Part shown: in pieces, positions 26,525-35,172 of the stretch
Layout of the letters: every line of letters starts with the position of its first letter
How positions within the stretch are numbered: the stretch's first letter is position 1
Assembly (NCBI RefSeq): GCF_007860125.1
Contig: NZ_SJPW01000002.1
Span: forward strand, 248,001 to 312,000
DNA from: Rubripirellula tenax
GTDB lineage: Bacteria > Planctomycetota > Planctomycetia > Pirellulales > Pirellulaceae
Length of the DNA: 64,000 nt
Reading direction: 5' to 3'
The notes under the pieces: generated by a model
Database searches by the model: none
The model's input: only the letters and a program-made list of their open reading frames with translations
Told to the model about the DNA's origin: nothing
Made by a program: the position numbers and the translations under genes

Positions 26525-27304
26525 ATGCCAATCCAAGTCAAGTGTCAGTGCGGCAAAGCACTCAATATTCCCGATACGATGGCTGGAAAAGCGGTCAAAT
26601 GTCCGGGGTGTGCGACCACGGTTCGCGTCCCCGGAGGCGCACCGCCGGCGGCTCAGCCAACGGCCGCGAGGCCTGCTGCGGCTCCGGAAAACAGTCGGAT
26701 GGACGACCTGTTTAACGAAGAAGGCTTTTCCGCCCAGGTCGCTCAGGTCTGTCCGGCCTGCCGTGTCGAAATGACTGCCGGATCAGTATTCTGCACCAAG
26801 TGTGGCTTCCACAAGGAGCAGGGCGTCCGGATGGAGGCTCACAAAACCGCGGGCGTCGACATCAGCCACGGCACACTGGCTTTGATGAAAGCCAAGGCCG
26901 ACATGGCGAAAGCCAAGAAGCTTGACGATGCCGTTTTGGCCGGGGCCGGCATGCCATGGTGGATGCTGGCGTTGGTCCTGTTCATGTTGATGAGCGGATT
27001 GTGCATCGCCGTTTTGGCCGTCAACGCGTCGCGCCGTATCGACGAAACCATTTCGTTCAACCCGATGGGTACGTTCTTGATCCTAGCCGGATCGGCGTTC
27101 ACCACATTCGGGATTGGCGCGTACGGGATGATCGTGATCCACGCGTTCAAGGAAGAGATGAAAAAAGGTTTCCTTGCGATCCTGCCGCCCTACGCGATCT
27201 ACCACGTGTTCAAAAACGGGAAGGCCACATGGAAATTCCTAGCCGGTTGCATCGTGATGCTTGGCGTCGGAATTTCCTTGATCGTCGCAGGCGGAAACCA
27301 GTAG
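26525..27304 (+). CDS. Zinc-ribbon membrane protein
   Basis: 259 aa. The N-terminal zinc ribbon has Cys7-x-Cys9 and Cys26-x-x-Cys29 (KCQCGKALNI, KCPGC). A Pro/Ala linker follows, then a second ribbon (VCPACRVEM, FCTKCGFH). A charged helix leads to three or four membrane segments: MPWWMLALVLFMLMSGLCIAVLAV, GTFLILAGSAFTTFGIGAYGMIVI and LAGCIVMLGVGISLIVAG. This architecture is frequent in planctomycetes, but I know no assigned function. The ribbons are probably cytoplasmic. Followed directly by an inverted repeat that may end transcription. Confidence 0.75.
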   Translation: MPIQVKCQCGKALNIPDTMAGKAVKCPGCATTVRVPGGAPPAAQPTAARPAAAPENSRMDDLFNEEGFSAQVAQVCPACRVEMTAGSVFCTKCGFHKEQGVRMEAHKTAGVDISHGTLALMKAKADMAKAKKLDDAVLAGAGMPWWMLALVLFMLMSGLCIAVLAVNASRRIDETISFNPMGTFLILAGSAFTTFGIGAYGMIVIHAFKEEMKKGFLAILPPYAIYHVFKNGKATWKFLAGCIVMLGVGISLIVAGGNQ

Positions 27305-27311
27305 TCTAACT

Positions 27312-27405
27312 GCCTGGTGAAAAAGGGGTCTGACCCTCTCCGACGTTTCGACTTCACAATGTTTCAGCAACGGCTCCAAAGGGTCAGACCCCTTTTTCAA
27401 CAGGC
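27312..27405. mobile_element. 94-bp inverted-repeat element (MITE/REP-like)
   Basis: The arms 27312-27337 and 27380-27405 are 26 bases each and complementary except for one position; the inner 20 are perfect (27318-27337 with 27380-27399). The core contains the small palindrome gggtctgaccc flanked by A and T runs, around a 42-base unpaired centre. No coding capacity. It sits between convergent genes and could also act as a bidirectional terminator. Confidence 0.6.
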
Positions 27406-27420
27406 TGCTAAACGTGACGA

Positions 27421-28275
27421 CTATTGCTTGGTGGGTAAGACCGCGCTGGCGGGCATCACCGTTGGACGGGTTGCCCGCTTCATCATCGGAATATCCAACG
27501 ATGGTGTGTTGCCGCCTTCTGCGATCATCCGCGTCGGCGTTCTAGAATCCGACGGAACGTTGATGGCGGGAGCTCCGGTGCGTTCAATGGGAACTTGCCG
27601 GCGGGCAATCGTCGTTGTCGTAAGTCCCGATTGACGAGGGCCACCATCGGCAGCCGCGCGGAACTGCTGATACTGTGGTGACATCCGCGCGAGTTCTTCT
27701 TCGGGCGACTTGGCGACTTTCGCGCCTGGCAACTGGACCGTCGCCGGAACGCCCTGGATCAGCTTGCCCTCGGCCGTCCGAAACGACGTGACCAACGATA
27801 CTCGTCGCTGTTCGCCGCCGATCGCATCCCAGGGGACCCACACGCTGTAGGAAGCGCCCAGATCCGTTTGGCTGAAGTGACGTGTGAATTGTTCGGGAGT
27901 AAACTCGAATCGTTTCGCGCCCTTTTCAGCAGACGCGACCGTGTCATCGAATCCGTGAATGATCAGAGTGCCATCGACAGGAACGGGACGAGACTTTTCG
28001 TCATAGAAGAACACGCGTCCGCCGAAACCGCGGGTGGGCGTGCGTCCGGTTTGAACCAACGTATCGGGCGTCCAAGTGGCAGCCATCTTGACCGGGTTCG
28101 GATACGGTTCGGGCGCCTCGTCGCTCTTCTTTCCGACGAACGGAATTCGATCGAGGAACGACTTCTCAGCCTTGTCGGTTTTCTCTGGCTTTTTTTGCAT
28201 CGTTGCACAGCCAACGGAGCTGATCGAGATCAGCAGCGCGGCCGAAGTGGCGAATTGTCGTCGTGAGATTCGCAT
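27421..28275 (-). CDS. Exported lipoprotein paired with the giant secretin
   Basis: 284 aa. The N-terminus combines RRQF with a hydrophobic stretch ending in the lipobox SSVGC (Cys23), so it is probably a lipoprotein. Residues 60-185 are a beta-rich domain (ATWTPDTLVQTGRTPTRGFGGRVFFYDE, VDGTLIIHGFDD, GASYSVWVPWDAIGGEQRRVSLVTSF). The rest is a Pro/Thr-rich tail. Family unknown to me. It follows the giant secretin on the same strand at 165 bp, which makes it a candidate pilotin or accessory of that channel (inference). Two short hairpins lie in the gap. Confidence 0.7.
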   Translation of the reverse strand: MRISRRQFATSAALLISISSVGCATMQKKPEKTDKAEKSFLDRIPFVGKKSDEAPEPYPNPVKMAATWTPDTLVQTGRTPTRGFGGRVFFYDEKSRPVPVDGTLIIHGFDDTVASAEKGAKRFEFTPEQFTRHFSQTDLGASYSVWVPWDAIGGEQRRVSLVTSFRTAEGKLIQGVPATVQLPGAKVAKSPEEELARMSPQYQQFRAAADGGPRQSGLTTTTIARRQVPIERTGAPAINVPSDSRTPTRMIAEGGNTPSLDIPMMKRATRPTVMPASAVLPTKQ

Positions 28276-28362
28276 CTTTGAATCCGTTCAAGATAGGGTC
28301 AATTGGGTCGTTTGATCTCTCACTCACTTGCGATCTGCAAAAGTGAGTCCATTGGTACCCGC

Positions 28363-28390
28363 TTGCTCAACGGGCGGTTGCGTTGAACAA
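28363..28390. terminator. Hairpin between giant secretin and lipoprotein genes
   Basis: Stem ttgctcaacg / cgttgaacaa (nine of ten pairs) with an 8-base loop, after the secretin stop on the minus strand. A second stem ctcactt / aagtgag lies at 28323-28347. There is no long T run, so it may be an attenuator or RNA-stability hairpin rather than a full terminator. Confidence 0.35.
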
Positions 28391-28440
28391 GTGCGGTTGT
28401 CAAAGACCAACCATGCGGTGGTCGATCTTCGTGCCATCGA

Positions 28441-31400
28441 TCACTCGTTGTTGAGCATTCCTTGCTCACCGGATCCGATGCGGATCGGACGCGGACGAGG
28501 GGTTACACCGGAGCTTGACGGGTTTTTGTTGGCATCAACGGCTCGATCAATCCAACTGACTTGGTTGGTCCCGGTCGAAAATCCGTTGGATGCCTGCGGC
28601 AACTCGTTCGGCATCGCTGGGATCGGCGTCGCTGGCAATACCGGCGCGGCGGGTGTCGGAATTGATCCACTCGGCGCGTATCGGGGATCGGTATAGAGCC
28701 CAGACCCCATTGCAGGGGCCTCGATCACCGACTGAGGCAGTCCCTGTGTGCCGAAGTTCCTATCCGACATCATGATCGATCGGGAATCAATCATTGCGCC
28801 GTCAACGCCCATGCCTGTCGAATCGTAGTAGGGCGTTACCGATCCATCACCCTGCATGGTGTCGTGAATGATGACTTCATCAACAGTCGGTTGCAGGTCG
28901 GGATAGATCACGGCACCAGTGGCCGGTCCCCACAACCCGTATCCGCCGCTCAGCCCAACATCGCCGTGTGCTTCGACCACGTCGGCCAAGCACCAGCTCA
29001 TGCGGCTCGATTCGGTTTGCTTGATGTACTCGAGGTCTTCTTCGCCGGTGACCAACATGGGCGTCAGCACGACCAACAGCTCATTACGAGTTTCGGTTTC
29101 CTGTTCGTACTTAAAGAAGTAGCCCAGCAACGGAATGTCGGCCAAGTAAGGGACTCGGCGGCTGAACTGCGATCGTTGTTTTTGAATCAGTCCACCAAAC
29201 ACAACGGTCTGGCCGCTGTACGCGGCCACGACAGATTGAGCCGTGGTGCGAATGATGTCGTCGATGATGATCACGGATCCGTCGCCGGAGGGAATCGGTG
29301 TTCCATTGGCGTTGTCTCGAGCGGATCGAGTCGCATCGACGGTCATGATGATTAAGCCGTCGCTGCCCACACGAGGTCGAACGCTTAGAATCAGACCAAC
29401 CTCAATGTCTTCGGTTGAAACCAAGGTGCCCGTGACGTTTTGCGTTACGTCACGAATCCGAGCGACTTGACGCCCCACTTGCACATAGCCTTCGGTATTG
29501 TCCATCGTCATGAGTTGCGGGCGACTAAGAATTTGCAGTCGGTTGGCATCTTGCAACGTACGAAGTAACAGACTGACCGAATCGCTGGCCGCACTCAGCA
29601 CGAAACCGCCGTAACCGAGTGCCGAGTTTGTCGTTCCGACGCCGAAGCTCGAAACGCCGCGGCCGGCAATATTATTTTGACCAAACGAGTTAACGTTGGG
29701 TTGATTGATATTGTTGAAGTTGAACCCCGGTGCACTGGGTGCGTTGGCCCCCGGAAAAGCGCCCGCGGCAATGCCGCGGTCATAGACCAACGAGTCTTGT
29801 AAGCCGACTTCACCGCCGATTTCAAACGCATCATCCAGCGAGACTTCGGCGAGCAGCACCTTGATCAATACCATCGGTGGACGACGGTCCAGGCGGTCTA
29901 TCATCCGACGCACGTCTTCATACATACGCGGCGATACGCTCAACAGGACGCTGTTGGTGACCGGTTCGGCAACTACGATCAAGTCACGATCGGGCAAGTC
30001 GAACGGACCGAGTCCTTGTTGGAATTGTTGAATGGTATTGACCGTTTGCGTGCGTTGCTGGACGTAACTGGTCAGCGCCGTGGCGACGTCGGCGGCCGCC
30101 TGGTGACGCAACCAAATCACTTCGGTGATGCGTTCGGCAAACCCTTGGCTATCCAAACGCAGCAGGATGCTTTCGACCACGTCCAAGTCATCCGCCGAAC
30201 CACTGGCGATGATCGCGTTGGTCCGTTGATCGGTGCTGAAGCGGAGCGGCACCAACGAATTGTCGCCGCCGGCACTGCTGGACGGTAATCCGCCAAGGTT
30301 GCCTGCACCGACACTGGTGCCGCTGGTCGCAGCCTCGGTGCCGAACAAGTCTTGTAACGCGGTCGTCAATTGCAGCGCGTCACCGTTTTCGATCGTAAAC
30401 ACTTTGACCAGTGATTCGACGCCTGGTGCACGGTCGAGTTGACGAATCAATTCGCCGATCAACGACATGCTGGCGGCCGGTGCCCGAACAACAATCGAAT
30501 TGGCACCCGTATCGGCGGTGATGACGGCGCCGGCCAAGATTCCCGAATCGAGCAATTGGTTGCTGTCCGAATCTACACTGACGATCGAAAGCGTCGTTGA
30601 AGGTCGCGTCAGATTATCGTCCGTGCCCCCCTCGCCTTCGCCGTTGATGGCCGACTGAATCACCGGCGCCAAGTCTTCGGCGATTGCGTTGGACAACGGG
30701 AAGATTTTGATTTGGCTTTGTGCGGCAATTTGCTGAACGTCAAGATCGTTGATCAATCGGGTGACTTCTTCCAAGTCACGCGGTGCGGCGCTGATGATCA
30801 ACGAGTTGGTGCGATAATCCGCCAAGACGCGAACCCTTGGCCCTAGGGCAGGACGCAAGTCATCGCCCGATCCGGGACGGTCGGCAAAGAAGCTCTGAAT
30901 GGTTTGCTCCGCGTCGACGGCCGAAGCGTGTTGCAATCGAAACACTCGCAAACGACTGGTATCGGCGACGGGCGTATCGATCTTCGCGATCAAGTCCATC
31001 AAGCTGCGAATCGCTTCGGTCCGGCCGATCAACAACAACGCATTGGGCGAATCCAGCGCCGTGATACTGACCTCGCCTTGACGAGCGGACAACACATCGG
31101 TGTAGAGCTGTTGCAGCAGTGTAGCGACGGCGTTGCTGTCGGCATGCTGTAGTTGCGCGACTTCGACATCGGGCTTGGTGACTTCGCTTTGCTCTTCGAT
31201 CTGTTTGATCACGTCCATGACGCGTTGAACATCTCGCTTTGCACCTCGGATGATGATCGTACCGAGTTCAGGAACGAATTGAATTTGGGTGTCACCGATC
31301 ACACCGGCGCCGCCTTCGTCCGTCGCAGCTCCATCGGGCAATTGCTCGGCCGGAACGTTGGCGGTCGCGGCCCCGCCTTGGGCGCCCGGTGGCTGCTGGA

Positions 31401-32121
31401 AGACTGCGTTGCGAAATGGTGATCCGGCCCGCAACGGAGCCGCGGCCATGGTTTGACCCGGACGACTTTCCAGATCTTTCAGCAACCGAATCGCACGTTG
31501 AATCGGCGCCGGTTCGGCCTTTTGTAACTTCATCACTTCCGTCGTATCGCCGGAAATTTCGCGATTCTGGTCCAACGTTGTGATCATCTTTTCCCAGCCC
31601 GCGATCGACGGGGTCGGGGCGATGACGGTCACCGAGTTGTTGCGACGATCAACCTCGACAGTCGTTCCGCCAAGTGGGACCGAGGCCAATTGGAATGACG
31701 CACGTTCGCCATTGCGGCTGGTGGTGACGCTTAGGGGCACGTTCGAAAGGTGCTGTAAGTCGTCTTCGAACTCGCGCCACGTGATCTGCTTTAGCGTGAC
31801 GTTCAACGGCGAGCGACCTTCGGCCGACGATGCTGTTGCAACGTGCGATGCCACCAGCGATTGGACCTCGCGTTCAATGTCTGTCTGCATGCCGGCGGGC
31901 GCCATGATCAACAATTGCTGGTTCTTCTCGTCCGATGCGATCTGAACGCCCGGCGTCTCGCGGAACTGAAGACTCAGTTTCGTTGCGATCAGCTTGGCAT
32001 GCTCGGCCGGAACGGCAAGTGTTCTCAGTTGTGGCTCGCCTGCGGTCTGCGCGGATGCTACCGGCGCGGCACCGAATGCAAAAGCGGTCATCATGACAAG
32101 GGAAGCTAGTGAGCGGCGCAT
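28441..32121 (-). CDS. Giant secretin with multiple N-domains
   Basis: 1226 aa, about twice a normal GspD. Signal peptide 1-24. At least five, perhaps seven, secretin N-type repeats fill residues ~30-790. Each starts like VEVAQLQHADSNAVATLLQ, LRVFRLQHASAVDAEQTIQ, IKIFPLSNAIAEDLAPVIQ, VKVFTIENGDALQLTTALQ or TEVIWLRHQAAADVATALT, followed by a strand with TNSLIIS or ALLLIG. The secretin core (~800-1060) has MVLIKVLLAEV, ILSRPQLMTMDNTEG, EVGLILSVRPRV, TVVFGGLIQ, VPYLADIPLLGYFFKYE and NELLVVLTPML. A ~165-residue Pro/Gly-rich tail follows. A giant secretin-like channel has been proposed for planctomycete crateriform envelope pores. Confidence 0.88.
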   Translation of the reverse strand: MRRSLASLVMMTAFAFGAAPVASAQTAGEPQLRTLAVPAEHAKLIATKLSLQFRETPGVQIASDEKNQQLLIMAPAGMQTDIEREVQSLVASHVATASSAEGRSPLNVTLKQITWREFEDDLQHLSNVPLSVTTSRNGERASFQLASVPLGGTTVEVDRRNNSVTVIAPTPSIAGWEKMITTLDQNREISGDTTEVMKLQKAEPAPIQRAIRLLKDLESRPGQTMAAAPLRAGSPFRNAVFQQPPGAQGGAATANVPAEQLPDGAATDEGGAGVIGDTQIQFVPELGTIIIRGAKRDVQRVMDVIKQIEEQSEVTKPDVEVAQLQHADSNAVATLLQQLYTDVLSARQGEVSITALDSPNALLLIGRTEAIRSLMDLIAKIDTPVADTSRLRVFRLQHASAVDAEQTIQSFFADRPGSGDDLRPALGPRVRVLADYRTNSLIISAAPRDLEEVTRLINDLDVQQIAAQSQIKIFPLSNAIAEDLAPVIQSAINGEGEGGTDDNLTRPSTTLSIVSVDSDSNQLLDSGILAGAVITADTGANSIVVRAPAASMSLIGELIRQLDRAPGVESLVKVFTIENGDALQLTTALQDLFGTEAATSGTSVGAGNLGGLPSSSAGGDNSLVPLRFSTDQRTNAIIASGSADDLDVVESILLRLDSQGFAERITEVIWLRHQAAADVATALTSYVQQRTQTVNTIQQFQQGLGPFDLPDRDLIVVAEPVTNSVLLSVSPRMYEDVRRMIDRLDRRPPMVLIKVLLAEVSLDDAFEIGGEVGLQDSLVYDRGIAAGAFPGANAPSAPGFNFNNINQPNVNSFGQNNIAGRGVSSFGVGTTNSALGYGGFVLSAASDSVSLLLRTLQDANRLQILSRPQLMTMDNTEGYVQVGRQVARIRDVTQNVTGTLVSTEDIEVGLILSVRPRVGSDGLIIMTVDATRSARDNANGTPIPSGDGSVIIIDDIIRTTAQSVVAAYSGQTVVFGGLIQKQRSQFSRRVPYLADIPLLGYFFKYEQETETRNELLVVLTPMLVTGEEDLEYIKQTESSRMSWCLADVVEAHGDVGLSGGYGLWGPATGAVIYPDLQPTVDEVIIHDTMQGDGSVTPYYDSTGMGVDGAMIDSRSIMMSDRNFGTQGLPQSVIEAPAMGSGLYTDPRYAPSGSIPTPAAPVLPATPIPAMPNELPQASNGFSTGTNQVSWIDRAVDANKNPSSSGVTPRPRPIRIGSGEQGMLNNE

Positions 32122-32404
32122 CCGCGACCACCTTTTGGACCGAGAGAAAACGAAGGATCAAAACGCGGACCTCCGAAGAGCGCTCGCCCGCTTATCCGGA
32201 CTCATCGTCGAAACAGGCACAATCGCTACAGTCAAAATCGCGTGCGGGCGTAGGAATCGAGACGTGTTTCACGCCATTGGTGGGTGGAACCGTACGCAAC
32301 CGTGCGTTGACTCGCTTTCCGTCTTGACGCGGCCGAGCGATTTCAGCGACCGTCCGGTTCAAACGCCGAGATTCTTGAACGGAAATCGGTGAAATGAGCA
32401 AGAA
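32122..32404. promoter_or_regulatory. Divergent promoter region, giant secretin / BBP7 barrel
   Basis: 283 bp between two divergent envelope-protein genes, so both promoters must lie here. I see no RNA gene or clear repeat and no convincing -35/-10 pair. GAGGAG-like bases lie just before the barrel's start codon. Confidence 0.4.
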
Positions 32405-33763
32405 ATGTTGAGGAGAATCCGCTTGAGTCCTCGTCGGTCTATCGTTGTCGCTTTGTGGCTGATTTGCGTGCATTCGCTGATCGCGTCGCACGTGTTTGCG
32501 CAGGGCAATTATCTGGGCCCCGGTCCCGTCGTCGTCAATAACTCCTTCACGTCAAGCGGCGACCCCTACGCCAGCAACTTGGCCCAGGCCAGTCAATGGT
32601 TGCCAAGCGGCGAAGCGATATTCGGACGCCCCAACTTCAGCACGCCCAATCTGGGCGGTTACCTGCCCGGGCCGATGACGATCGCGGATCGTTTGTGGGT
32701 ACGGACCGAGTACCTGCAATGGTGGACCGAGGGGATGGACGTTCCCTCGCTCGTGACCACCGGCCCCGCTACTTCGGCTCGAACGCAAGCCGGCGTGTTA
32801 GGACAGCCTGGAACGAACACGTTGTTCGGTGGTGGTGAAATCAATGGCGACTCGTCACCGGGTATCCGGTTTCGATCAGGCTTCTGGCTGACACCCCAAG
32901 CCACGTTTGCTATCGAGGGTGAGTACTTTCAATTACTGGGCAACCAAAGTGATGACTACCGCGGATCGGGCAACGGCAGCAGCGTCTTGGCACGCCCCTT
33001 TTTCGACGTCAGCCGCGGTTTCGACACGGCCCAATTGATTTCGTTTCGAGATACCGCTTCGGGATCAATCGCCATCGATTCGGACACGGACTTCAAATCA
33101 TTTTTGATCAACGGTCGAGCCGGGTTGTGCCCGACGGGCATCTGCAATGCGAACGGAGAAACGGATCGCATCGATTGGATCATTGGCTATCGTTACATGA
33201 AGCTCGACGATCGACTAGGTTTCAACGAACGAATCACATCACTGATCCCCACCGCGCCCGGGACCATCGCGATCAACGAATCGTTTCGGACCAGCAACGA
33301 GTTCCGTGGCTTGCAGTTGGGCGTTGTTCACCAAGCCAACTTCAAACGTGCTTGGTTGGAATCGTTGCTCCGCGTCGCGGTAGGCAACAACAAACGATCA
33401 ACGGACATTCGCGGAAGAACGGCCATTACTGAAAACGGCGTTACCGAAAATTACAACGGCGGCCTACTTGCGCAACGAACCAACATTGGCAACTTCGAGC
33501 AGGACGAGTTCACGATGATCCCCGAGGTCGGGTTCACCCTTGGCATCCGCCTTACCGATTGGCTGGACGCGACCGTCGGCTACACGATGGTGTACTTCCC
33601 CAACGTCGTGCGTGCAGGCGATCAAATCGACACAGACGTCAACAGCAATCTGTTCCCACCGGAAGATCCCGCCGTGACCGACGGACTTCGACCGCTGTTC
33701 AAACCAGTGGAAAGCCAATATTGGGCCCACGGACTGAACCTCGGTGCCGAGCTACGATTCTAG
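32405..33763 (+). CDS. BBP7-family outer-membrane beta-barrel protein
   Basis: 452 aa. The signal peptide ends near SHVFAQG. IADRLWVRTEYLQWWTEGM, with paired Trp, is the BBP7 signature. Then come GEINGDSSPGIRFRSGFWLTPQATFAIEGEYFQL, IDWIIGYRYMKLDDRLGF, TSNEFRGLQLGVVHQANF-type strand pairs and a terminal strand ending in Glu-Leu-Arg-Phe. A C-terminal aromatic residue is typical of BAM-inserted barrels. The family is almost confined to Planctomycetota and supports the taxonomic call. Role: outer-membrane structural protein or porin, not established. Confidence 0.88.
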   Translation: MLRRIRLSPRRSIVVALWLICVHSLIASHVFAQGNYLGPGPVVVNNSFTSSGDPYASNLAQASQWLPSGEAIFGRPNFSTPNLGGYLPGPMTIADRLWVRTEYLQWWTEGMDVPSLVTTGPATSARTQAGVLGQPGTNTLFGGGEINGDSSPGIRFRSGFWLTPQATFAIEGEYFQLLGNQSDDYRGSGNGSSVLARPFFDVSRGFDTAQLISFRDTASGSIAIDSDTDFKSFLINGRAGLCPTGICNANGETDRIDWIIGYRYMKLDDRLGFNERITSLIPTAPGTIAINESFRTSNEFRGLQLGVVHQANFKRAWLESLLRVAVGNNKRSTDIRGRTAITENGVTENYNGGLLAQRTNIGNFEQDEFTMIPEVGFTLGIRLTDWLDATVGYTMVYFPNVVRAGDQIDTDVNSNLFPPEDPAVTDGLRPLFKPVESQYWAHGLNLGAELRF

Positions 33764-33828
33764 ATCGACGCGTCGGCGTCGCCGAATGCCGCTTTCGTTT
33801 CCAGTCGGTCTCTACGGAACCCCATTCC

Positions 33829-35127
33829 CTACGGAAGCAACGACGCGCACATCAGTTCGTTGTCGTTCCTCGCATAGATATGCCCGTTGGCGATCGCGGG
33901 ATGCGACCACGTCACGCCGCCGCGTTTGGGCAGTTGTTTCCGCGTCGGTGCCAGCAGTTTGGTGCGGGAGTGTTCTTGGTAGCCGGCCGGTGACAGCGTG
34001 GCGAAAATCAACTCGCCTTGATCGTTCTGCATGATTTCACGATCACCATCGCGGATCGTGTGGATCGTCGCCCACCTCGCTTTGGGTACCGCCGTCGTGT
34101 CCTCCCAAACGCGATCGCCCGTGGCAATATCCAAACATCGCAGTTGTCCGTAGCTGTCGGTGCCATAGATGTGATCGCCCTTGATCAACGGATTGCTGAT
34201 CATGCAATGAAGCGCGTCGGTGTTGATTTCATCGGTGCCGGCGCGATGCCAGACTTTCTGGGCCGTCAATTCGTCCTTGGAAAAGCGAATCAACATGGAT
34301 CCGTCATAGAACGACGACACGAACAACAGGTCGTCGGCCACGACGGGCGTGGGGACGCCGATCGGCATATTTCGCGGTAGCATTTCGACCCGCCAATGGA
34401 CTCGGCCGGACTTTGGATCCAAGCCGCTGATGCTGGCACCGGTCCAGACCACGGCAACGTCTTGACCGGCTTGACGAATCAGAATCGGCGAACTGTAGCC
34501 GGCCGGTTCATCGATCGACCGCCAACTTTCTTTTCCGGTCCAAAGGTCGAACGCGACCACACACGCGTCGCCAGCGCCGGCAACGACTTGGATCACCAAA
34601 TCCTTGTAGACCAACGGTGCGGCGGTGATCCCCCAGATCGGCATGCGGGCATCGTAGGCCTTTCGCAAATCGTGTTGCCACCGGATCGTCCCATCGGAAG
34701 CAGCGAAACAAATCAATTGACCTGCGGCACCGACCGAGATTGCCGAGTCGCCGTGAATCGTCACCGACGCACGAGGGCCGGCGCGATAGCCGATATCGCC
34801 GTAAACCGCCGGGTACGAGTGCTTCCAAACTTCTTGACCGGTTTCGGCGTCAAAGCACAAGACGCGTTCGATCTCGGTGTCGTCTTGATCAAGCCCACGA
34901 TCAGTCACGTACACACGGCCATTGGCAACGGTTGGACCACTGTAGCCGGCACCAATTTCAACCGTCCATTTGCGTGGCAGGTGTCCGTCGGGAAGTGCTT
35001 GCATCAAGCCCGGTTCGTCGATCCGCCCGTCGCGATCGATGCCGCGCCACTGGGGCCAATCGTCGGCAACTGCGGTTGCGGTCACTACGATGCAAGCGAT
35101 GAAAGTACGCGCGACGTTACCAAACAA
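33829..35127 (-). CDS. Exported PQQ-like beta-propeller protein
   Basis: 432 aa from a TTG at 35127; no later start keeps the signal peptide (FIACIVVTATAVADD). DWPQWRG after the signal and blades with AxDAETGQEVWKHSY, ASDGTIRWQHDL, DLWTGKESWRSI, GLDPKSGRVHWRV and DIATGDRVWED mark an eight-bladed PQQ-dehydrogenase-type propeller. The typical enzyme residues for PQQ/Ca binding are not apparent, so it probably serves as a binding or assembly propeller (BamB-like) rather than a dehydrogenase. Convergent with the BBP7 gene at 65 bp. Confidence 0.82.
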   Translation of the reverse strand: MFGNVARTFIACIVVTATAVADDWPQWRGIDRDGRIDEPGLMQALPDGHLPRKWTVEIGAGYSGPTVANGRVYVTDRGLDQDDTEIERVLCFDAETGQEVWKHSYPAVYGDIGYRAGPRASVTIHGDSAISVGAAGQLICFAASDGTIRWQHDLRKAYDARMPIWGITAAPLVYKDLVIQVVAGAGDACVVAFDLWTGKESWRSIDEPAGYSSPILIRQAGQDVAVVWTGASISGLDPKSGRVHWRVEMLPRNMPIGVPTPVVADDLLFVSSFYDGSMLIRFSKDELTAQKVWHRAGTDEINTDALHCMISNPLIKGDHIYGTDSYGQLRCLDIATGDRVWEDTTAVPKARWATIHTIRDGDREIMQNDQGELIFATLSPAGYQEHSRTKLLAPTRKQLPKRGGVTWSHPAIANGHIYARNDNELMCASLLP

Positions 35128-35172
35128 AAGACGACTCGATTATGGTGGAAGTGAGCGAACGGAATCCCAAAA

